A stretch of DNA of 34,236 bases from Fragilaria crotonensis. Taxonomy: Eukaryota; Bacillariophyta; Fragilariophyceae; Fragilariales; Fragilariaceae. The notes beneath the pieces were generated by a model. That model was not told the origin of the DNA, did not search any database, and saw nothing but the letters and a program-made list of their open reading frames with translations. Positions 10,608 to 20,625 of the stretch are shown piece by piece. Both the position numbers and the translations under genes were made by a program. The first letter of the stretch is position 1, and each line of letters begins with the position of its first letter. Location of the stretch: NCBI GenBank assembly GCA_022925895.1, contig JAKSYS010000664.1, positions 1 to 34,236 of the forward strand, read 5' to 3'.

Positions 10608-11265
10608 TTAAGTGTTCTTTCCTGCAATTCTTTGCAGACTCCTTTGCTGAGTTGAAGAGAGTAAAAGAGCTACATCTATCTCATCACCAGTGAGGCCCTT
10701 CTGAAAGCCATGACAATAGAATTCTGTTGCTGTAATCATTCTAGTCAATGGACCAAGACAACGTCGCTCATGTTTGAAAAGACTGATGGTTTCATTCTGA
10801 CTGTCATCCTTGTTCGATCCAGAAAGCACTTGCTTGTTGGTGATCAGGCCTGATGAAGAAGCATTTGCTTTCTCATCCAATACTAGAGCATACAGCCCAC
10901 AAAAATATTCCCATTAACTAACTATGCTGCCAAAATGATAGAGTTGCAGTCACTTGGATTTCCAAAATACATTTCACCAATCATCGTGTGCTGCATGGCT
11001 TGGGTAAATTGAGCAACCTTTACAATGTACTATCTCTGTGTATGAAACAAAAGTAGCAATGCCTAGCATCTCTTTCTTGAGAGGAGAACCTCCAATGAAC
11101 CGGCATTACATGGTGGCATATGAATTGTTTGTGTGAAAGATTGATCAAGAGCATCAGATGATGATTACAGTGTTCAGATACTACTAGCTGTGATAATTGA
11201 GCACTAGGAGGTATACGCAAAGATGAAGGCCGACGTCCGACGAGCACAGCAATCGAATTGATCAA
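10608..11265 (-). pseudogene. Decayed minus-strand coding remnants, unknown
   Basis: No family recognised. The longest open piece (10608-10880, extendable upstream to about 10911 as CGLYALVLDEKANASSS) has a hydrophilic N-part and then CLGPLTRMITATEFYCHGF and GLTGDEIDVALLLSSTQQ. Upstream, about 10930-11020, another frame reads VAQFTQAMQHTMIGEMYFGN, and 11020-11265 forms a further open piece. Frame changes and stops between the pieces imply a dead gene or exons whose splice sites I could not place. No ATG can be assigned. Confidence 0.35.
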
Positions 11266-11677
11266 ACCATTCTTGTTCTTGGAACAGAATTAATTTTGTT
11301 TTTGTCAGCCCCGAGGATGTATTTATGTTATGTTAGTATTCTTGTCACTTGTCACCGCAAGGGTCATATTCCACAAGAGCAGAAACAAGATTTTGCCTTT
11401 GTTTTTGTCATGATTTTTGTTCGCTGTAAGTGACGGCCTAAGTGAGCAAATAGTGAAAAACAGCCCTTCTTCCATCAAGTTCGAATGTTTCATTTGGTGG
11501 GCAGCACAAGTTCCGAACGACTGGAACGCAAGTCCAAGCCCTCCGAGTACAGAATGAGTCTGTGAGGAGTGCGCTGTCTGAACCAGGGATCGGAAAATAA
11601 CTACTACCGGAACCGGATACCAAATACCACGGTTGTTTTAGCGCTCCAATAACGCATAGGTTTCAAATTATTATATA

Positions 11678-12139
11678 CTAGTGGGTACCTCACATTTGAT
11701 CGGAGTGTCTACTACAGGAAACTGGACGTACAGTACCCCCAACCTGGTCGTACTCCGTACCACTGCTTTTACTGTTACTGTTTACTTTCAGTACTCAACC
11801 CTGGCGAAGCTCCGTAGTTACTGTTTGTACAGTTCAGTACTATACGCAAGTAGTGCAGTACCCCAGAGTGATCATACTCCGTAACCGACGCACGCACTGA
11901 CGCAACTACGTATATGCAAATCTTACCGACATCGCTTACGGAGTACAAGTACTCCAGTATGCATGTATGACATATACCAGGTGCTCAGAGTATGAGACCA
12001 CTGTACTGCGTATTGCTCACAGTGAAAAAATTCAGACAGTATTCATTTGATCCAGTACCCCAGAGTGGTCATACTCCGTAACAGACGCACGCACGCACGC
12101 ACACACGCACGCACACAATTAATTTATAATATAGTAGGA
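11678..12139 (-). mobile_element. Nonautonomous Helitron, 462 bp
   Basis: Read on the minus strand, it starts A|TCCTACTATATTATAAAT at 12139 and ends ACCCACTAG|T at 11678. Its first 120 bp match bases 6-121 of the large Helitron, including the GTGCG microsatellite and CGGAGTATGACCACTC. After an insertion of about 200 bp that contains a second partial copy of that motif (11857-11890), bases 11775-11820 match 121-165. It has no coding capacity. Joining the flanks (…TTATTATATA and TACCTAAAATAACTC…) gives the same sequence as the uninterrupted junction at about 13101-13127, which fixes both ends and the A|T insertion site. Confidence 0.88.
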
Positions 12140-12140
12140 T

Positions 12141-13553
12141 ACCTAAAATAACTCAGATATTGTCGTACTGTATTTTCAAAAGTAATCGTATATATTTATA
12201 TTTTAATCCATGTACTGACATAGCATTTGCGGTAGAAAAGTACATGGTACAAATTTTTCAGTAGAAATCTACATGAAAACTTTTTTACACTGTGTCCAGA
12301 AATGTATATTGCTTGTATAACGTGGTACGAATCGTTGTGTAGAACGGACAACAATTTTATGTACAAGTACTCCGTTAATGCCATATCCAGTTTGTTCGAT
12401 CTGTCTAGAAATACTGGAAAATGTATTTTGAATTCCAGATTCCAATGCTTATATCGTGGTACAAATTTTGCAGTAGAAAACTACATGTCCAGAATCAATA
12501 GTATGTACCTGTCGTATTCCGTACTCTAGGTATAGATCTTACCAGACCTCCTCTACCGTTGTGCAACAACTGGGCCGCCCGGCAGACTGGTTATTATATA
12601 TATGCATACCTAAAATAACTCAGATATTGTCGTACTGTATTTTCAAAAGTAATCGTTTATATTTGTTTTTTAATCCACGTACTGACGTAGCATTTGCGGT
12701 AGAAAAGTACATGGTACAAATTTTTCAGTAGAAATCTACATGAAAACTTCTTTACACTGTGTCCAGAAATGTATATTGTATAACGTGGTACGAATCATTG
12801 TGTAGAACGGACAACAATTTTATGTACAAGTACTCCGTTAATGCCATATCCAGTTTGTTCGATCTGTCTAGAAATACTGGAAAATGTACTTTGAATTCCA
12901 GATTCCGTGGTACAATTTTGCAGTAGACACTACATGTCCAATGTCCAGAGTACTGGAAAATGTATTTTGAATTCCAGATTCCAATGCTTATAACGTGGTA
13001 CAAATTTTGCAATCGTACTTCGTACTCCGTAACTCTGTACTCTGTATAGATCTTACCAGACCTCCTCTACCCAATCGCGGCCAGCCGCCCCCCAGACTGG
13101 TTATTATATATACCTAAAATAACTCAGATATTGTCGTACTGTATTTTCAAAAGTAATCGTTTATATTTATTTTTTAATCCACGTACTGACGTAGCATTTG
13201 CGGTAGAAAAGTACATGGTACAAATTTTTCAGTAGAAATCTACATGAAAACTTTTTTACACTGTGTCCAGAAATGTATATTGTATAACGTGGTACGAATC
13301 GTTGTGTAGAAAGGACAACAATTTTATGTACAAGTACTCCGTTAATGCCATATCCAGTTTGTTCGATCTGTCTAGAAATACTGGAAAATGTATTTTGAAT
13401 TCCAGATTCCGTGGTACAAATTTTGCAGTAGAAACTACATGTCCAATGTCCAGAGTACTGGAAAATGTATTTTGAATTCCAGATTCCAATGCGTATAACT
13501 TACCAGACCTCCTCTACCGTCGTGGCCAATGGCCGCCCCCCAGACTGGTACAT
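12141..13553. repeat. Three tandem repeat units of 442-504 bp
   Basis: Units begin with ACCTAAAATAACTCAGATAT at 12141 (467 bp), 12608 (504 bp) and 13112 (442 bp); a fourth start at 13554 diverges after about 10 bp. Each unit contains GTCTAGAAATACTGGAAAAT and TTTTGAATTCCAGATTCC and ends in an ACCAGACCTCCTCTACC, GCCGCCC, AGACTGG tail. Length differences come mainly from duplication or loss of the GAATTCCAGATTCC..GTGGTACAAATTTTGC block. ORFs inside are not conserved in frame between units, so I treat it as noncoding satellite-like DNA. Confidence 0.9.
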
Positions 13554-13917
13554 ACCTAAAATGAAGGGGTGCGGTTGGTATTTCCCGATCCCTGGTCTGA
13601 ACTGGGGACTCGTCCTTGTACTCCAATTTCTTTAACACCTATACTTGTACCTGGAGTACTACGGTAGTGCTTCCCTTAGGATTTGATCTCAGTTATCATC
13701 ACCATCGATTGGGTGTTGTCAGACGCATCAGCATAACAGTAGGAGCGGTCTCCCTATCGCAGCTTAAATGGAGTCTAGTAGTAAACTGATCCTCTTGAAG
13801 CCGCACGTGTACGCGCCTCACTTTCAAAAATTTCAACTTGTGGGGTTGCCCCGAGACACATTGAGTGCCATAGTATACAATCGATCCTGTTCTCATCCAC
13901 AGGATCAACTTTAACCG
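13554..13917. other. Interval between tandem array and the 13918 gene
   Basis: No gene supported. TTCCCGATCCCTGGT (about 13582) is nearly the reverse complement of ACCAGGGATCGGAAA at about 11582, a weak inverted pair bracketing the Helitron and tandem array. The last part is presumably the 3' flank of the minus-strand gene. Confidence 0.4.
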
Positions 13918-14889
13918 TCATAGTGCATCACTTGGCGTCGATTCTTGAGCCTCACACTTTCTGTCATCGCCATCTGCAACCATGTCCTTTGTCGTTGTGG
14001 TAGGATCCGCTAACGCCATAAGGAGTTGTTCTGGATGCGCATGTCGCTCGTCAAATTTCATGCGCGAAACGGGTTGGTTGCAATAATAGCAATAGACAAA
14101 CTTGAGTCGACCCTTACAACACACGGCATGAGAGCATATGAGGGGCATCCCATGTGGACTCCCCGCTGGTATCGAGAAAGAAGCCGTACTCCGATTGTGA
14201 CCGGGTCCCATTTTTTTTGCCGGACACGGGAAGCAGTTGTTTTCGTGACTTGGCTTCTCCTTTCGTCCTTGTGCCAATATGCGAGCAGCAATGTCTTTGC
14301 ATTGCTGAGCTCGCCGAGTGCTCATGTCTTTTAATGTTTCCATGCTGAGCATGACAGCAGGGCTTGAGGTATCCTCCAGTCGCAATGAGGACGCAGGCAT
14401 TTTGTCATACAGTTTTGTGGCATCGGCAACAGCACTTTGGGTCTGACTGATGTTTCCACTACTTCGTTTGCTGTAGCGAGACGAATGGAATCCAGTCGTT
14501 TCGGCAATAATGCGAGCTGCAATAGCATGGCTTTTGGCGGCCCGTCTCTTGGATAGCTCCATGAGAATTTCAATCGATTGAATCGGAGTCGAGCTCTTCG
14601 GAAGGACAGAAACGACGCCATTTGGCATGGAATGCACATGCATATTCAATAACTCGTCAGTTTCGTCTGGTTTGGGCGTCACAACTGGTATGCGGCAATG
14701 GTTGTTGGCCTGGTTCCTATTCGCAACAGGAAACGAATCAAATAAAGTGGGACGCGATTCCTGCCTTTGTTCCTGAATTTGATGCACCCTGGGTCTCTTT
14801 GAGGGTGACCCCCAAGTTTCTTGGCTTCCTCCTTCCATGTCCAACAACAGGGACAGACCATGGTTGGCCTGCACCGTTGGACTCGGCAT
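13918..14889 (-). CDS. Conserved diatom-type protein with C-terminal Cys/His motif
   Basis: Intact 323-residue ORF from ATG 14889 (MPSPTVQANHGL); the frame is open further upstream to a TTG but without another ATG. Function unknown. The N-terminal half is polar and carries a basic SKRPRVHQ segment that could act in nuclear import. Two related segments follow: IEILMELSKRRAAKSHAIAARI and, about 75 residues later, METLKDMSTRRAQQCKDIAARI, an internal repeat with an (L/M)S-x-RRA..IAARI core. The C-terminal region has CSHAVCC, YCYYCNQPVSRMKF and RHAH (about residues 267-302), a likely zinc-binding cluster that I recall from many hypothetical diatom proteins. No frameshift or stop, unlike its surroundings, so this may be a real host gene. 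It could alternatively be transposon-borne. Confidence 0.7.
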   Translation of the reverse strand: MPSPTVQANHGLSLLLDMEGGSQETWGSPSKRPRVHQIQEQRQESRPTLFDSFPVANRNQANNHCRIPVVTPKPDETDELLNMHVHSMPNGVVSVLPKSSTPIQSIEILMELSKRRAAKSHAIAARIIAETTGFHSSRYSKRSSGNISQTQSAVADATKLYDKMPASSLRLEDTSSPAVMLSMETLKDMSTRRAQQCKDIAARILAQGRKEKPSHENNCFPCPAKKMGPGHNRSTASFSIPAGSPHGMPLICSHAVCCKGRLKFVYCYYCNQPVSRMKFDERHAHPEQLLMALADPTTTTKDMVADGDDRKCEAQESTPSDAL

Positions 14890-15190
14890 GGTGTACCGAT
14901 ATGCAAGTTGTGAAAAGTGGGCGAGAGTTTGCCGATCTTCCAACAATCCAAGCGGAGGTGAGTAGGTCGTGCTCCCAAGGATAAACGGCGTAAGTCGGAT
15001 AAGACATCACTCCCCACTATGGAACACGCGTAGAAATATCACCAGAGTACACAAGATGGACATACTTTCGTGCAATTTCCTATGTAAAGTTCGCTCTGAA
15101 AATGAGAAGCTCGACCGGTTTTTCTGGCACTTCGTTGGACTTTCGACTTCTGACAGTTCTGAAGTGCTACGGCTACCGAGTACCTGGAAC
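14890..15190. other. 5' flank of the 13918 gene
   Basis: No coding feature supported. It presumably contains the promoter and 5' leader of the minus-strand gene; no defined promoter motif was identified. Confidence 0.4.
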
Positions 15191-15213
15191 CAGGGATGCG
15201 CACAATAACATTA

Positions 15214-16276
15214 GAGAGGTCCGGGCTAGTGTAATTTACAGTGTGAAAGCCCTTAACCTTAAGAAGATAGAGTTTTTTCTCCAACGTAATTTACAGTGTA
15301 AAATAGATGTCCGGGTAAACTTGTTTTACAAACAAAAAACAAAACGAAGATTCCTAGGAGTCTTTTATGATTTTAAAGTAAGATTCCATCCATCTACCGG
15401 TACTGATATGAATAACCGGATCGGAGGTTCGGAGGATCGTGATTCTAAAAGCCCTGTTGTCTCGGCGCCGATTTGACCTTCCATCAAATCACTTATCGAT
15501 CGACGAGAACGTCAACATGTCGACTGTCGACTCGACGATGGACGTCATTTCGGGAGCACCATCGTTGTCTCGTTTATTTGCATTCTCTAGTACTGTAGTA
15601 GCTTGTTATGAATACAATACTCTCGTAACTACTCATTGTCTACTGTAGTAGCAGAATAGTAGTAGGCACGGTCCATCCTTGACAACGGTTACGGTGACAG
15701 TGCTCATCCACGTGAGGTGACAAAGCTCATCTCATAGATTTTGACTTTCTCGATGGGTCTTGCACCAAGGGAATCGTCGTTTCTCCCGTTGCATCATCCG
15801 AATTGAGGGTGTTCGAATGACCTATATTGCCATGTGGTTGTTGTAACAACCACATTGCAGTTGCAATCAATCATCATCATCGGCATCAGCATTCGACATG
15901 CAACATTTGTTGTCTGCGAGACAGAATCTACATTCTGCTGGAATTTATCAGATTCTGAATTCTGTCAAAGCGCGTCTCCAGATGATTAGTTCGAATGTTT
16001 CAGGATGAAATTGTCTCTAACTACCACTGGCAACGTTGGTCAACGTAAATCTGATGCAACGTGGAACTAAGAACAAAATTAATTGAACACGTGGAACGGA
16101 ATTCTGGTGATGTGAATTTGTTTGCAAATGTGCTCTTCAAATGTACGATAAGTCCTGAAATAACGTAAATTTGAGAGCGAGTCCCGTTTCACTTTGAACA
16201 GACCATTGGGCTCAGATCCGGTACTGGGGTTAAATAGGGAAAATTTGTATCGTATTTACACTAGCCCGGACCTCTC
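15214..16276. mobile_element. 1.06-kb TA-flanked inverted-repeat element (Tc1/mariner-like size class)
   Basis: Perfect 21-bp inverted repeats, starting GAGAGGTCCGGGCTAGTGTA, at 15214-15234 and 16256-16276. TA dinucleotides flank both ends (15212-15213 and 16277-16278). The TA duplication suggests a Tc1/mariner-type mechanism, but no transposase is recognisable inside. Short ORFs at 15102-15648 are probably chance. It sits within the left arm of the palindromic-array element. Confidence 0.7.
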
Positions 16277-16487
16277 TATTGTCAATATATTGCAATACAC
16301 GTTACTTGCAATACAATATATTGCAAATTGCAATACTCGTTTACGCCAATACAACGTATTGGTATTGCGATTCGAACCAATACAATATATTGTATTGTCA
16401 GGACAACCAATACAATATATTGTATTGTCACGACGAACCCATACAATATATTGCAATACAATATATATATATTGTTGCACATCCTGA
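16277..16487. repeat. 31-bp array with CAATATATTG palindromes (left copy)
   Basis: Units of about 30-32 bp of the form CCAATACAATATATTGTATT plus a variable 10-bp spacer (GTCAGGACAA, GTCACGACGA). The core of each unit is self-complementary. Three regular units occupy 16377-16440, with degenerate units on both sides. Confidence 0.85.
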
Positions 16488-17054
16488 GATACAGTTCTAT
16501 TAGTACAGTGCTGTACTCCGAGTACCAGGTACACCAGTAATACCAAACAGCCGCTGCTTTTGCACGTATCCGTCAGTATTACGCTACTTAGAGCATCCCC
16601 ACCCGAGGCGCTACTATTTTAGTTTCCCCGAAAATCTTATCCGAATTGTCCAAAATTGCCAAAAATTCCTATCACCGGTTGGTCCTGATGACTTATTTTT
16701 TTAGGGCGTGTCCATTCGGGTTTTTTGCACATCCAAGTTTCCAAGTGCTCGAACTAATCGACTCGTGATTCAACTTGGATTTTTGAGTTACTGGGATCTT
16801 TCGCGGCCTTGGACATCCAAGTTAACGAGATTTTTTTAGCTAAGTTGACGTCCAAGTTTCATAACCTGTTTGATGCTGACCATAGGTTGACTGCATACGT
16901 ATGCAAAGAACAAGTGTTCTTTGCTGTCTTCCTTGAGCAGGAAGCGAAGAAGAATTCAGCACGCACGAAGAATCTTCATAAATACGTGCAAGAAACAAAC
17001 AGCAGGGAGCTGAATTTTATTCAGCACCCCTGTGATGATATCTACATTGTCAGC

Positions 17055-18694
17055 ATGAGCTTCTCTGGTGAAGACTTTGACGACAGTGCTGTGACGGAGG
17101 ATGTATCTGATGGTGCAGAGTTGTGTCTGTGTCAGAAACTTTACGAGGAAGCAGGCAACCAAAAGAAGGTATTGTACATGATGTGTGTTGGTTTGCATGA
17201 TCGCGATGGCAATTCTCCTTTGTTCTGCTTGGAAACGGAACCATGGTTGCAACTTCCCAAAACTGCATCGTTGCGTCCTCAAACACTGACTTTTGCAATG
17301 AAGTTGCACGACGAGCAACGCTGTTCAATGTATTCCCACTTCCACGTCCCAGTAACTGGACGCGACAGCTTTGCATGGAATGGCTCCAACAAAACCCAGT
17401 TCGCAATGAAGCCGACATTGAATTCCTTACTAAGGAGGTGGCAAGGGTTCGAGACATCTTGGTAAGAGCCCAACAACAACAACAACAGAGTGAGTTGATG
17501 CCAAGCACTGTCAGCACTGGTGGGGGGCGAAGCTGGCGAGGAGTCGTTCCGTACCTTCGCGTTACAATGTGCCTCACACAGGATCACGTGAAGAGCCTCT
17601 TTCTGACCAGAGCTAATGTCCTAACTTGCCAAGAATTAGATGGACGTCGTAATGAAAATAGGTAAGAACTACGATGATCATGTGGATGCAGTTGTTTTTG
17701 AATGTCGTGCTTTGCTCTGACTAGTACTTACTTACACTTCTCAATGCATCTCCTCCTCTTTCATGCGCACAGACCAAAAACTGTATTCGAAGTCATTTCT
17801 GAACTCTGGAATAGTCCGGACTACAATCCTGTTGCACCCGCATCAGAATGTCACGTCGACTATGTGAGTGCCACTGTTTGTTCATATGAACAAGTACAGG
17901 CACTCACTCCGGCAACTCCACAAAAGATCCAAGACATATTTGCATCCATGCAATCTGATTTGCTTTGGATCATAAGTAGGTGGGAACAGAGTGGCCAGGG
18001 CGAAGGTGGGATGGATGAAGAAGTTGACGACAAGAATGCTGGAGTATCGTTGTCCGGTGCATCTTCGGTTTCGGAGGACGACGAAAATCAGCACCATGGT
18101 TCACTTGCCAGAAGACCAGCTCATGCCTTACAAACTCGAGCGGCCTTCTTGAACGGTCGACCATCGTATCTGTTGTACTTTTGGGAGGTGGCAGATCGCC
18201 ACCAACTTCTTCAATCGTCGCTGCAGCGTCTAAGCAATGGCACCGGTGCATCTGACGCATCATGTGCGGTGAGCACAGCACATAGCAGCAGTGGCGCCAG
18301 CAGTCTTGGTCGTCGCAAACGCAAACGCCGCTACCAAGATGATACGGAGAATGACGAAGAATCATCGACATTGCTTCCTCTTGTCCAGTCAATTCAAGAA
18401 CTTACAGCGTGCCAGCGACAGCTGTGGAGTGATCGGAATGATGATCGATTGCACGAGCAACAACTGAACCAACGACGTCAAGCAACGGTCATGAGGGAAC
18501 AACAGCGCGAACGCATTTTCCGTCGGAAAGCAGAGTTGAATGACATAGCAAGGTCGTACAGAAAACTTGATGCCGAGTTGGATCCAAACGACGAGCAAAG
18601 TTCAAGGCTGTCAAACTTTTATGTTAGTGAATGTCTCCGAATCGAAAACGAGATTCGTAGTCTAGAACTTGAAACATTTAATGACAGTGATTGA
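17055..18694 (+). CDS. Harbinger accessory protein gene (spliced, coiled coil, NLS), 5' part uncertain
   Basis: Second gene of the inner Harbinger, presumably the DNA-binding or nuclear-import partner of the transposase; no Myb domain is evident to me. The well-supported part is exon 17243-17661 joined to 17773-18694. It contains PLPRPSNWTRQ..EWLQQNP, a poly-Gln run (17470-17487), CLTQDHVKSLFLTRANVL and LDGRRNENR|PKTVFEVISELWNSP spanning the intron. The C-terminal exon has acidic segments, a GRRKRKRRYQ nuclear-localisation-like cluster (about 18309) and a long Arg/Gln/Glu-rich helix likely to be a coiled coil (about 18450-18680). Upstream, ATG 17055 (MSFSGEDFDDSAVTED) opens a coding-like segment in another frame, so a further intron or a frameshift near 17250-17320 must be assumed. 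Confidence 0.65.
17662..17772 (+). other. Predicted 111-bp GT-AG intron
   Basis: Donor AATAG|GTAAGA, pyrimidine-rich tract CTCCTCCTCTTTC, acceptor GCGCACAG|A. Splicing makes the split AG|A arginine codon and removes a TAA at 17663-17665, joining two coding segments that belong together. Confidence 0.85.
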
Positions 18695-18703
18695 CTTATT
18701 TTA

Positions 18704-20090
18704 CTAGTTATTCTGTACTGAGCGGACTTGCAATGATGGTCGAGTAAGACCGATAGAGGCAATCGAATCATGCAATCTATCACGTGGCTGTGTTACTCCT
18801 TGATTCTCACATATGTAATTGTACCGTCGCTGTCTGTTATAATGACCGGTTATCCCACCGATATCATCAAAATGATGTCCTCCTTCCAGCAACTGGAGCG
18901 GGGTTATGCCACCACTTGAATCAGAATGCTCCGTTTCTACCATTGGAACAGCACCATTTACCTCGTGTAGCCATTCGTCCGATGCAGGACATGGCAAAAC
19001 AACATTGTCGTCGGCGTCAATGCAGTAGTTATGCAATTTTGCAAGACAAAGTACAAGCGCGACAGTCTTTTCGTATGCTGACGTTCATGGGTATCGCGCT
19101 TCTCAGGATAGACCAGCAATGAGTCAAAATTCCAAATGTGTATTCAATTCTGATTTGCAACTGCGAATGCTAGAAATTGTAGGCATCTTTTGAGCCACCT
19201 GACACACCAAGATATGGCGTTGCCATGTACGACGTATTTAAGTAGGCATTGTCGCCAAATAAGCACAACCCGGGAGCTAGCATGCCATCTTCCAACTTCT
19301 GGAACAGAGACATTCCTTCAAACGCCAGACAATCTGAGGTTGATCCAGGGTAAACGATTGATATGTCAAGAATCCTGCCACGAACATCACTCACTGCTTG
19401 ACAATTCAAACCGAACTTCTTCTTTCGTGCACACATGAATTTTCCAGAGCTACAGCCGGATCTTGCGCAATCTTTCTCAGACGGTTTATGAATCCATATT
19501 AGGATTCCATCAATCGCACCTGCACAGCATGCAAAATCGGCACCTGAAACTTGCCTGAAAGCTTCCGCTATGGAATGTTGTTTGTCATGTTCTTCGGGGT
19601 ATGCAATTTTGAAGCTTGGATGACTGTTGACAGCGTCGACAACATACCAGCAGCTGTTGATAGCGTCGGTGTGACTGATTCCATAAGTGGTCATTATGTC
19701 ATACACAGACCCCCCAGCAAACCAACGTATGGCACAAGCAAGTCGGACGTCAGTCGAAATTCGTCCATTTGGAAGGTAGTTACTCGAGTCTTGTTTCTTT
19801 CCCGATGCTGCAATTATGTATGGATGCAGTATCTCAGCAAGACGCTGGAAAGTTCTGAACTTCATTCGATATGCCCTTCTAAAGTAGACATCGCCGAGTT
19901 GATCGTACATGTCCTGCACTGACCTTCGCTGGCGCTTTCGAAAGGTACGTCCAGTCATAGATCCTAAATTTTTCCTTCTTGTTCTTTGCCTTCTACGACG
20001 CCGGCGCACAAGTCCATGAGCTATAATAGCTGCTGCGTGTGCAACAATTGTAACGACAGATGACGATTCTTCATGTATTGTCGTCCTCAT
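18704..20090 (-). pseudogene. Harbinger transposase (DDE_Tnp_4 family), one stop and one frameshift
   Basis: DDE endonuclease that cuts and inserts the element. ATG 20090 opens a 306-residue frame: basic Arg-rich N-terminus (RRRRRRQRTRRK), a helix-turn-helix-like region (VYDIMTTYGISHTDAINS, about residue 128) and the catalytic core with GAIDGILIWIHKP (first Asp), YPGSTSDCLAFEGM (second Asp) and GDNAYLNTSYM. A TAG at 19170-19172 replaces the tyrosine expected after AYNF. The same frame then continues HSQLQIRIEYTFG, which holds the catalytic Glu. An extra base in the T4 run at 19068-19071 shifts the frame, and the rest (HNYCIDADDNVVLP, to 18704) is open. All three catalytic acids are encoded, so it was inactivated recently or is affected by read errors. 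Confidence 0.9.
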
Positions 20091-20625
20091 TGTATTTGAT
20101 GTTGCAGTAGTACTCGAGTTCTACCGTAGCTTTTGGATGCAAATATGAGACCTACGAGCTAGTACTCACTAGAGTTTAATCAAGAACTTGGGAGTTCGGA
20201 ACTTCGATTTCCTTTTGAACCGAATGGACACTACATCAAACAAGGATAAATCGAACCCAAATTCGATTAGTTCGAGCACTTGGAAACTTGGAAACTTGGA
20301 TGTGCAAAAAAACCCGAATGGACACGCCCTTATTTCTGATCCCGAAGGGGAGCTACAAAAAAGGAGCGGAGCTAGATTTGCAAAATTTTGCCCAATTGTA
20401 GCGCCGGCTCGAGAAAATAGAGCCTCTCATTTTGTCGTAATCGACCCGTTCGAATGCACCCTCCGATCACTTGGACTCCTCTTTTCAGTCACTTGTTCAT
20501 ATGATTTTCCTGTGACTTACCTTGGTAATGGAGTTTTTTCACTGCATGATGCCATAACCTTAGGTGTAAGACACAATGGATATGCTTTGGAATGACGACA
20601 AAGAATTGACGCTATCATCACAGTG

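Larger units (their letters stand above)
15191..16489. mobile_element. Small palindromic-array element interrupted by a TA element
   Basis: The left end CAGGGATGCGCACAATA (15193-15209) is the near reverse complement of the right end TATTGTTGCACATCCTGAG (about 16471-16489), giving an inverted-repeat element of about 230 bp once the TA-flanked insertion (15214-16276) is removed. Its body is a run of 31-bp units with a CAATATATTG core (16277-16480). A second copy, lacking the left end, lies at 22848-23066 in the same orientation and ends TATTGATGCGCATCCCTG. No coding capacity. Confidence 0.6.
16704..20339. mobile_element. Inner PIF/Harbinger element, 3.6 kb, nested in the outer one
   Basis: Inverted repeats begin GGGCGTGTCCATTCGGGTTT. 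The left copy is 16704-16761 and the right copy is 20263-20339; the right one has one extra T and an 8-bp duplication (TTTCCAAG). TTA target duplications lie at 16701-16703 and 20340-20342. It contains a DDE_Tnp_4 transposase (-) and a spliced accessory gene (+) whose stop codons are 9 bp apart. It sits 113 bp inside the left end of the outer element, so it arrived later. Confidence 0.92.

Noticed and set aside
1-12145. A single 12-kb transposon with long terminal inverted repeats (1-165 and 11775-12145).
   Set aside because: The repeats are better explained as the 5' ends of two separate Helitrons in opposite orientation. Each has its own 3' ACCCACTAG|T end (5819 and 11678), and the short one has a clean empty-site match.
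12302-13489. Similar short ORFs repeated in the tandem array (about 12302-12529, 13263-13475).
   Set aside because: They follow the repeat, are not conserved in frame over whole units and show no domain.
13918-14946. A longer start for the Cys/His protein at 14946.
   Set aside because: That position is TTG; the first ATG in the frame is at 14889.
16277-16487. CRISPR-like array of palindromic repeats.
   Set aside because: The 10-bp intervals are too short and too similar to be spacers, and a second copy with the same end motif shows it to be a mobile or satellite repeat.
16194-16546. Several Tyr/Ile-rich ORFs on both strands over the palindromic array, and the similar ones at 22915-23187.
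   Set aside because: They are low-complexity translations of CAATATATTG units.
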